Shown here: one piece after another, positions 58,497 through 64,000 of the stretch | Layout: every line of letters begins with the position of its first letter | How positions within the stretch are numbered: the stretch's first letter is position 1 | Assembly: GCF_041435115.1 (NCBI RefSeq) | Contig: NZ_CP108046.1 | Coordinates: forward strand, 2,604,001 to 2,668,000 | Direction: 5' to 3' | DNA from: Streptomyces sp. NBC_00289 | GTDB taxonomy: Bacteria; Actinomycetota; Actinomycetes; Streptomycetales; Streptomycetaceae | DNA: 64,000 nucleotides | The notes under the pieces: model-generated | Seen by the model: only the letters and a program-made list of their open reading frames with translations | Databases searched by the model: none | What the model was told of the DNA's origin: nothing | Program-made: the position numbers and the translations under genes

Positions 58497-61339
58497 CAGG
58501 CGTCACTCCGCAGCGAGACCAGGTCGGTCAGCTCGCGGTCCGTCAGTTCGGTGAGGGCGGACTCGCCGGAGCCGAGGATCGCGTCGGCCAGGGCCCTCTT
58601 GGCCTCCAGCATCTCGGCGATGCGGTCCTCGACGGTGCCCTCCGTGATGAGGCGGTGGACCTGCACGGGCTGGGTCTGGCCGATGCGGTAGGCGCGGTCG
58701 GTGGCCTGTTCCTCGACGGCCGGGTTCCACCAGCGGTCGAAGTGGACGACGTGCCCCGCGCGGGTCAGGTTCAGGCCGGTGCCGGCCGCCTTGAGGGACA
58801 GCACGAGCACCGGCGTCGCGCCGCTCTGGAAGCGGTCCACCATGCGCTCCCGTTCCGGTACCGGGGTCCCGCCGTGCAGGAGGTCGACCGGGACGGCCCG
58901 GGTGGCGAGGTGGGAGGTGATCAGGCGGGCCATGCCGACGTACTGGGTGAAGACGATCGCCGAGCCGTCCTCCGCCAGCACGGTGTCCAACAGCTCGTCG
59001 AGCAGGGCGAGTTTGCCGGAGCGGGCGGCGGGGCTGTCGCTCCGGGCCGGACCGTCCTCCTCCTTCAGGTACAGCGCGGGGTGGTCGCAGATCTGCTTGA
59101 GGGAGGTGAGGAGCTTCAGCACCAGGCCCCGGCGGCCGATGCCCTCCGCCGTCTCGATGGCCAGCAGTGACTCGCGCACCACCGCCTCGTACAGCGCGGC
59201 CTGTTCGCGGGTGAGCGGGACGGGGTGGTCGGTCTCCGTCTTCGGCGGCAGCTCGGGGACGATGCCGGGGTCGGACTTCTTGCGGCGCAGCAGGAAGGGG
59301 CGGACGAGGCGGGCCAGCCGGTGGACCGCCTCCTCGTCCTCGCCGTTCTCCACCGCGCGCGCGTGCCGGGCGCGGAACGACTTCAGGGGTCCGAGCAGTC
59401 CCGGGGTCGTCCAGTCCAGCAACGCCCAGAGTTCCGAGAGGTTGTTCTCGACGGGCGTGCCGGTGAGGGCCACGCGCGCGGGCGACGGGATCGTGCGCAA
59501 CGCCTTCGCCGTCGCCGAGTAGGGGTTCTTGACGTGCTGCGCCTCGTCGGCGACGACCATGCCCCAGCCGTACTGGGCCAGCGTGGCCGCCGCCGACCGC
59601 ATGGTGCCGTACGTCGTGAGGACGAAGCCGCCGGCGAGGTCGTCCAGGGTGCGCTCCGGGCCGTGGTAGCGGCGGACCGGCACGCCGGGCGCGAACCGGG
59701 TGATCTCCCGCTGCCAGTTGCCGAGCAGCGAGGCGGGGCAGACCACCAGGGTGGGTTCCCGGCGGGCCCGGCGCAGGTGGAGCGCGATGAGGGTGATCGT
59801 CTTGCCGAGCCCCATGTCGTCGGCGAGGCAGCCGCCGAGGCCAAGGGAGGTCATGAGGTCCAGCCAGGCCAGACCGCGGAGCTGGTAGTCGCGGAGGGTG
59901 GCGTCGAGGCCCGGCGGCGGGCTGGCGGGCCGCACCCCGGCCGTGAGCCGGTCGCGCAGGACGGCGAGCGCGCCGACCGGTACCGCCTCCACCGTCTCGC
60001 CGTCGACCTCCGCGCTGCCGGTGAGGGCGACGGACAGCGCGTCGACGGGGTCGAGCAGGCCGAGTTCGCGCTTGCGTGCCTTGCGGACGAGCGCCGGGTC
60101 GACGAGCACCCACTGGTCCCGCAGGCGGACGACCGGGCGGTGGGCCTCGGCGAGTCGGTCCATCTCGCCCTCGGTGAGCGGGTCGCCGCCGAGGGCGAGC
60201 TGCCAGCGGAACTGGAGGAGTTCCTCGCTCTCGAAGAAGCCCGTGCCGTCGGTCGCGGAGCCCGGCGCGGATCGCACCACCGCGGCCGCGGTCAGGTCCT
60301 GCGCGAGGTCCCGGGGCCAGTGCACGGCGACCCCGGCTGCGGCGAGCCGGGTGGCCGCGACGCCGAGGAGGTCGCCCAGCTCCTCGTCGGACAGCGCCAG
60401 GACGTCGGGTACGTCCTGCTCGGCGAGCCGGTCGAGCGGGGGCCACACGCGGGCCGCGCGCCGCACGGCGAGGGCCGCGTCCACGCGTGCGCGCGGGCCG
60501 AACGCCGCGTCGGCCGAGCCGCTCCACAGGGCGGCCGCGTCGGCCACGAGGGTGGGGTCGGCGAGGCTGTGCACCTGGACGATGGCGGCGCCCGCGCTGC
60601 GGACGCCCTCGCCCCCGCCGTCGCCGCGGTCGCCGCCGTCGAACAGTTCGTGCGCCGCCAGGTCCAGGCGGAGCGAGATCCGCACGCCCGCGTCCATGCC
60701 GGCGGCGACCTCCGCGGCCCAGTCCTGGGCGTCGGGCAGGCGCTGCGGCCGGCGGTCCGCGAAGGGCCTGCCGGAGGCGTGCGGCGCGGCGGGGGTGCGC
60801 GGCAGGGTGTCCGCGACGGCGTCCAGGAAGGCGCGCATCAGCGCCGCCGGTTCGGGCAGCCGGAGCGGGCCCGGGCCGGGCAGCGGGACGGCGTGGCCCT
60901 CGTGGGGCAGCGCGGCGGCGACCGCCCGCAGGTGCGCGATGTCGTCGGGGTCCAGGGGGCCGGCCCGCCAGGCGTCGTGACCGGTGGCCGTCAGTCCGGG
61001 CAGCAGCCGGCCGCGCGAGGCGAGCCGCAGCGCGTGCAGGGCGGCCGCGCCCCAGCAGGCGGTGGCGGGGTGGGCGGTCCGGTCGCGGCGGGCGCGCACG
61101 AGCAGGGGCAGCGCCTCCTCGATCCGCAGCGACAGGGCGGGAGCGGGCCCGCGCCGGACCGCTGTGCCGTGCCGGCGGACGACGGTGAGCTCGGTGTGTC
61201 CGGCGCCCTCGCCGGGCAGCGGCCCGCCCTCGGGGTCCCAGAACGCCACGCGTCCCTCGCGCGGCAGGGGCGCGGGCAGGAAGACAGCCGCGAGCCGCAT
61301 GGAAACGGACGTTACGTCCTCCACCGACACCTCGCTCAT
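58496..61339 (-). CDS. SNF2-family DEAD/DEAH helicase
   Basis: A 947-residue Swi2/Snf2 ATPase. The N-terminal 480 residues are a bacterial SNF2-associated region (LRIEEALPLLVRARRD, SEELLQFRWQLALGGDPLTEGEMDRLAEAHRPVVRLRDQWV). The motor follows: LRDYQLRGLAWLDLMTSLGLGGCLADDMGLGKT (Walker A), VVADEAQHVKNP (motif II), ALTGTPVENNLSELWALLDW, then the second RecA lobe with LLHGGTPVPERERMVDRFQ and ATDRAYRIGQTQPVQVHRLI (motif VI). ATG at 61339 is chosen after GGGAGGTGA; an internal ATG (MRLAAVF) is possible. It is coupled to the SWIM protein gene. Confidence 0.92.
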   Translation of the reverse strand: MSEVSVEDVTSVSMRLAAVFLPAPLPREGRVAFWDPEGGPLPGEGAGHTELTVVRRHGTAVRRGPAPALSLRIEEALPLLVRARRDRTAHPATACWGAAALHALRLASRGRLLPGLTATGHDAWRAGPLDPDDIAHLRAVAAALPHEGHAVPLPGPGPLRLPEPAALMRAFLDAVADTLPRTPAAPHASGRPFADRRPQRLPDAQDWAAEVAAGMDAGVRISLRLDLAAHELFDGGDRGDGGGEGVRSAGAAIVQVHSLADPTLVADAAALWSGSADAAFGPRARVDAALAVRRAARVWPPLDRLAEQDVPDVLALSDEELGDLLGVAATRLAAAGVAVHWPRDLAQDLTAAAVVRSAPGSATDGTGFFESEELLQFRWQLALGGDPLTEGEMDRLAEAHRPVVRLRDQWVLVDPALVRKARKRELGLLDPVDALSVALTGSAEVDGETVEAVPVGALAVLRDRLTAGVRPASPPPGLDATLRDYQLRGLAWLDLMTSLGLGGCLADDMGLGKTITLIALHLRRARREPTLVVCPASLLGNWQREITRFAPGVPVRRYHGPERTLDDLAGGFVLTTYGTMRSAAATLAQYGWGMVVADEAQHVKNPYSATAKALRTIPSPARVALTGTPVENNLSELWALLDWTTPGLLGPLKSFRARHARAVENGEDEEAVHRLARLVRPFLLRRKKSDPGIVPELPPKTETDHPVPLTREQAALYEAVVRESLLAIETAEGIGRRGLVLKLLTSLKQICDHPALYLKEEDGPARSDSPAARSGKLALLDELLDTVLAEDGSAIVFTQYVGMARLITSHLATRAVPVDLLHGGTPVPERERMVDRFQSGATPVLVLSLKAAGTGLNLTRAGHVVHFDRWWNPAVEEQATDRAYRIGQTQPVQVHRLITEGTVEDRIAEMLEAKRALADAILGSGESALTELTDRELTDLVSLRSDA

Positions 61340-61437
61340 ACGCCCTGTCACCTCCCGCCCGCCGATCGCGTCAGACGTCTTCGACTCTACGGGCGGGGTC
61401 TGACAATCGGCTCCGGCGACGAGCCTGGGCCGCCCGG

Positions 61438-62019
61438 TCAGGGAACCGTGCGCGAGACGACGTACACCATCGGGTAGGTGGGGTTGGCCAGGTTCAGGAT
61501 GACGTCCTGGGTGGGCGCCGGGTTCTTCTGGGCGTGGACCAGGCCCCACCACTGGCCGGGGCCGGTGAACGACCAGCCGCTGATGGCCCGGTCGCGGGCG
61601 TTGATGCTGATGTGGTCCCGCCGCAGGTCCGCCCGGCGGGCGCCCATGCCGGTCAGGAAGGCGTCCAGGCCCGCGTTGGTGGTCCGGAACTGGACGTAGA
61701 GACGGCTGGTCTTCCAGTTGTTGGTCTCGTAGTAGGCGACCATGTCCGCCGGGTGCGGAATCGGGACCTGGTAGACGCGGCGCTGCACCTTGGAGGGCCA
61801 GGCCGGGGTGAGGCCGGTCGCCGAGTACTTGTCCTGCTTGGCCTTGCCGCTGTCGCGGCTCTGTTCGGCGGAGATCAGCAGATAGCCGGCCGGCACGCCG
61901 ATGAGCAGCACGATGATGAGCAGGGTGATCGCCCGGCGCCGGATCATGTGCCGGTGGTCCTCGGCCGGGTGGGGCGGCTCGCCGGGGGCGGCGGCCTGGT
62001 GGGGCAGTGCGGCCGTCAC
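61438..62019 (-). CDS. Membrane-anchored hypothetical protein
   Basis: 193 residues from a GTG at 62019 that overlaps the ROK stop (GTGA) and has GGAGA upstream. The first 25 residues are Pro/His-rich and cytoplasmic. One transmembrane helix follows (AITLLIIVLLIGVPAGYLLISA). The exported part has VQRRVYQVPIPHPADMVAYYETNNWKTSRLYVQFRTTNAGLDAFL and ISGWSFTGPGQWWGLVHAQKNPAPTQDVILN. I do not recognise a named family. The overlap with the sugar-kinase gene suggests shared expression and perhaps a shared envelope or sugar-linked role. Confidence 0.7.
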   Translation of the reverse strand: MTAALPHQAAAPGEPPHPAEDHRHMIRRRAITLLIIVLLIGVPAGYLLISAEQSRDSGKAKQDKYSATGLTPAWPSKVQRRVYQVPIPHPADMVAYYETNNWKTSRLYVQFRTTNAGLDAFLTGMGARRADLRRDHISINARDRAISGWSFTGPGQWWGLVHAQKNPAPTQDVILNLANPTYPMVYVVSRTVP

Positions 62020-63164
62020 AGCGTCTCCTGGGTGGTGCGGCGGGCCTCCGTGTACCGCTCGTAGCGCTCGTAGCGCTCCACCCGGCGCCGCTTGGCGCGC
62101 CGGAAGCGGCGGGCGACCAGCCGGGCCAGGTCCGCGGCGCCGACCATGCCGGCCTCGGGGCCGAGCTGGGCGCGGGCGATGCGGGCCTCGGGCCGGTAGC
62201 CGCGGCCGGTGAGCTGGCGCTTGAAGGCGTCTCGTGCGGGACCGATGAGCAGGTCGTCGGCCGCGCTGACGCCGCCGCCGATCACGAAGCAGGACGGGTC
62301 GAGGGCGGCGGCCAGGTTGGCGATGCCGACGCCGAGCCACTGGCCGATGTCCTGGAGCAGTTCGATGCACATGGCGTCGCCCTCGCGGGCCAGCTCGGTG
62401 ATCATCGGGCCGGTGATGTCGGCGATGTTGCCCTTGACGTGCTCGATGATCCCGTAGGCGACCGGGGAGTCGGCCGCGGCCAGTTCGCGCGCCTCCCTGA
62501 CCAGCGCGTTGCCGGAGCTGTACTGCTCCCAGCAGCCGCGGTTGCCGCAGGGGCAGCGGTGGCCGCCGGGCACGACCTGCATATGGCCGAACTCGCCGGC
62601 CACACCGAACTTGCCGCGCTTGACCTGGCCGTCCTCCAGGATGGCGCCGCCGATACCGGTACCCAGCGTGATCATGACGAGGTGGTCCTCGCCGCGGCCC
62701 GCTCCGAAGCGCCACTCGGCCCAGGCGGCGGTGTTGGCGTCGTTGTCGACCAGCACGGGGACGGCGAGACGGCTGGAGATACGGTCCCTCAGGGGCTCGT
62801 TGCGCCACGACAGGTGGGGCGCGAACAGGACCCGGTTGCGGTCGGCGTCGACCCAGCCGGCCGCGCCGATGCCGACCGCGTGCACGTCGTGCCGGTCGGA
62901 CAGGTCCAGGACCAGTTCGACGATGGTGTCCTCGACGACCTTGGGGCTCTTCGACTTGTCCGGGGTCTCCGCGCGGAGCTTCTCCAGGATGTTGCCGTCG
63001 GCGTCGACGACGCCCGCCATCACCTTCGTACCGCCGATGTCGATGCCGACCGTGGGCACCCGGGGTGCGGTCAGGTGCGAGCGGCGTTCCCGGGTGCCGA
63101 CCGTGCGGAGCGCTGTCGCGCGGCGGGAGCCGATGGGGGCGCTGAAGTTGCCGTAGGTGCTCAT
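62016..63164 (-). CDS. ROK-family sugar kinase (glucokinase-like)
   Basis: A 382-residue ROK protein without a helix-turn-helix, hence a kinase. A 38-residue Arg-rich leader precedes TVGIDIGGTKVMAGVVDADG (ATP loop). VDNDANTAAWAEWRFGAGRG contains the catalytic Asp, ITLGTGIGGAI the phosphate loop, and HMQVVPGGHRCPCGNRGCWEQ the zinc-binding Cys cluster. The last 20 residues include three Glu-Arg-Tyr units encoded by tandem 9-base repeats. It phosphorylates glucose or a related hexose. The ATG at 63164 has no ribosome site; a CAGAAT -10-like hexamer eight bases upstream suggests a leaderless or near-leaderless mRNA. Confidence 0.9.
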   Translation of the reverse strand: MSTYGNFSAPIGSRRATALRTVGTRERRSHLTAPRVPTVGIDIGGTKVMAGVVDADGNILEKLRAETPDKSKSPKVVEDTIVELVLDLSDRHDVHAVGIGAAGWVDADRNRVLFAPHLSWRNEPLRDRISSRLAVPVLVDNDANTAAWAEWRFGAGRGEDHLVMITLGTGIGGAILEDGQVKRGKFGVAGEFGHMQVVPGGHRCPCGNRGCWEQYSSGNALVREARELAAADSPVAYGIIEHVKGNIADITGPMITELAREGDAMCIELLQDIGQWLGVGIANLAAALDPSCFVIGGGVSAADDLLIGPARDAFKRQLTGRGYRPEARIARAQLGPEAGMVGAADLARLVARRFRRAKRRRVERYERYERYTEARRTTQETL

Positions 63165-63637
63165 CAGGCCCGATTCTGCCTCACGCGCGAGGGGGGTGCC
63201 GTGCCGGGGAGCGGCGGCGGGCCTGTGACGTCCGCCGGGTGTGGGCACGTTGTGGCTGGTGGCGCGGCCGCACACGCTCCTGCCTGCGTCTTCCCACGTG
63301 TGACAGAGGTCGCCGGGCTCGCCTCGGCCCGCCGGCTGGCTTGCCGGACTCGTTTCGGGCCATCGGTCTGCGGGCCGGCGTCGTCTCCGACCTTCGGTCT
63401 GCGAGCCGGGCTCCTTTCGGCCCGCCGCCCGCCGCGTCGGGCTCGGTTCGGCCCCTCGGCCTGCGTCGGCTCCTCCGGCGTGATCGTGGCCGGGCGTGCG
63501 ACCGCCTGCCGTCGCCCCCCTCGCCGGGCCGGACGAAAGGGTTGCTCACCTCATGGTGGGCGCCGGTGGCTTTGTCCTGACATTGCGACGAACCCGTCCG
63601 GCACCGAGCGGTCCCCAGCAGCGTGAAGTCCCGGCGC
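63165..63637. other. 473-base gap with degenerate repeats between GntR and ROK genes
   Basis: No supportable gene. Positions about 63310-63480 contain degenerate units of the type CGGTCTGCGGGCCGG, CGGTCTGCGAGCCGG and CGGCCTGCGTCGG alternating with TTTCGGGCC/TTTCGGCCC/TTCGGCCCC. The right part must hold the end of the GntR transcript and the left part the ROK promoter. Confidence 0.5.
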
Positions 63638-64000
63638 TCATGGCCGTACGAGCAGCTGGAACTCGAAGGAGTAGCGCGACGGCCGGTAGGTGTGGGAGCC
63701 GAACTCGACCGCTCGGCCGGTGTCGTCGAAGGTCGTGCGCTGCATGGTGAGCAGCGGCGCACCCTCCTGCTCGGCGAGCCGCTCGGCCTCGGCCGCGGTG
63801 GCCCCGCGGGCGCCGATGGACTGGCGGGCGCTGTGCAGCGTGATCCCCGCGCCGCGCATCAGCCGGTACAGACCGGTCGCCTCGAGTTGTGCGGTGTCCA
63901 GGTCGAGCAGTCCGGGCGGGAGGTGGTTGCACAGGTACGCCATCGGCTCACCGTGCGAGAGCCGCAGCCGTTCCACCCGGTGCACGTCGCTGTCCTCGGC
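63638..64000 (-). CDS. GntR-family regulator, C-terminal UTRA domain (truncated by window end)
   Basis: The visible 120 residues (AEDSDVHRVERLRLSHGEPMAYLCNHLPP to the end) form most of a UTRA effector domain: ...VERLRLSHGEPMAYL, LLDLDTAQLEATGLYRLMRGAGI, ARQSIGARGATAAEAERLAEQEGAPLLTMQRTTFDDTGRAVEFGSHTYRPSRYSFEFQLLV. This matches the ligand-binding half of HutC/DasR-type GntR proteins, which bind sugars or amino-acid-derived effectors. The DNA-binding half lies beyond position 64000. The ROK kinase on the same strand suggests a sugar-related regulon. Confidence 0.85.
   Translation of the reverse strand, partial: AEDSDVHRVERLRLSHGEPMAYLCNHLPPGLLDLDTAQLEATGLYRLMRGAGITLHSARQSIGARGATAAEAERLAEQEGAPLLTMQRTTFDDTGRAVEFGSHTYRPSRYSFEFQLLVRP

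Noticed and set aside
57085..58554. A 489-codon plus-strand frame rich in Ala, Pro, Ser and Thr opposite the SWIM gene.
   Set aside because: It mirrors the low-complexity repeats of the minus-strand gene and contains no folded domain; the helicase-SWIM coupling fixes the real strand.

Overview
The window is GC-rich, with strong G/C in codon third positions, GTG and TTG starts, many short convergent or overlapping gene borders, and twin-arginine and lipoprotein signals. Gene content points to a Streptomyces or a close relative: ethylmalonyl-CoA pathway genes next to psd/pssA, DUF6153/DUF305 copper genes, and a SNF2/SWIM pair. No tRNA, rRNA, transposase, phage gene or CRISPR array was seen. The region looks chromosomal. 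The only clear signs of decay are a glutamate-type ABC ATPase pseudogene and some tandem repeats.

Layout. 1-4.7 kb: ethylmalonyl-CoA pathway operon (B12 mutase MeaA, malyl-CoA lyase-type enzyme, MaoC hydratase, acyl-CoA dehydrogenase). 4.9-6.4 kb: phosphatidylethanolamine synthesis (psd-pssA). 6.5-7.6 kb: glycerate kinase. 7.8-17.2 kb: ADP-ribose/NAD-linked enzymes (ADP-ribosylglycohydrolase, NUDIX, Sir2, macrodomain) mixed with alkylation repair (Ada-AlkA fusion, Ogt) and a very large exported GH2 beta-galactosidase. 17.3-22.6 kb: FAD oxidoreductase, inositol-phosphatase-like enzyme, a cytoplasmic gamma-glutamyltransferase homologue and a secreted protein. 22.7-31.8 kb: seven minus-strand genes forming a reductive pyrimidine or hydantoin catabolic cluster (NCS1 permease, LLM flavin enzyme, dihydropyrimidinase, two beta-ureidopropionase-like nitrilases, class III aminotransferase, PucR regulator). 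31.9-42.5 kb: low-complexity conserved protein, divergent XRE regulator/methionine aminopeptidase pair, ClpC-type unfoldase with a Gly-Thr repeat tail, secreted gamma-glutamyltranspeptidase, one-TM protein of unknown fold, secreted X-Pro peptidase. 42.5-47 kb: ABC ATPase pseudogene, small conserved protein, exonuclease III, metallo-beta-lactamase-fold protein, PcaD-PcaC fusion. 47.3-48.6 kb: fluoride exporter operon (crcB-DUF190-crcB) behind a candidate fluoride riboswitch. 48.7-55.6 kb: copper regulon (permease, DUF6153, DUF305, exported protein, copZ, copA, DUF4396) with C-tract/G-tract boxes of the CsoR type. 55.8-61.3 kb: SNF2 helicase and SWIM zinc-finger protein with minisatellite-like repeats. 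61.4-64 kb: membrane protein, ROK kinase and the C-terminal part of a GntR regulator that runs off the window.

How the genes work together. MeaA and the three genes after it carry C5 and C4 CoA esters from ethylmalonyl-CoA towards glyoxylate plus propionyl-CoA. The downstream glycerate kinase could take up a glyoxylate-derived product, although it lies on the other strand. The catabolic cluster supplies uptake, ring opening, N-carbamoyl hydrolysis and transamination, but shows no classical dihydropyrimidine dehydrogenase. The copper genes share boxes placed over their promoters. Several genes (ADP-ribosylglycohydrolase, NUDIX, sir2, xre, map, xthA) have a -10-like hexamer 6 or 7 bases before the start codon, which predicts leaderless mRNAs.

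Limits: family calls come from motifs and remembered homologues, not from searches. Promoters, operators, hairpins and riboswitch calls are readings of the sequence and are untested.
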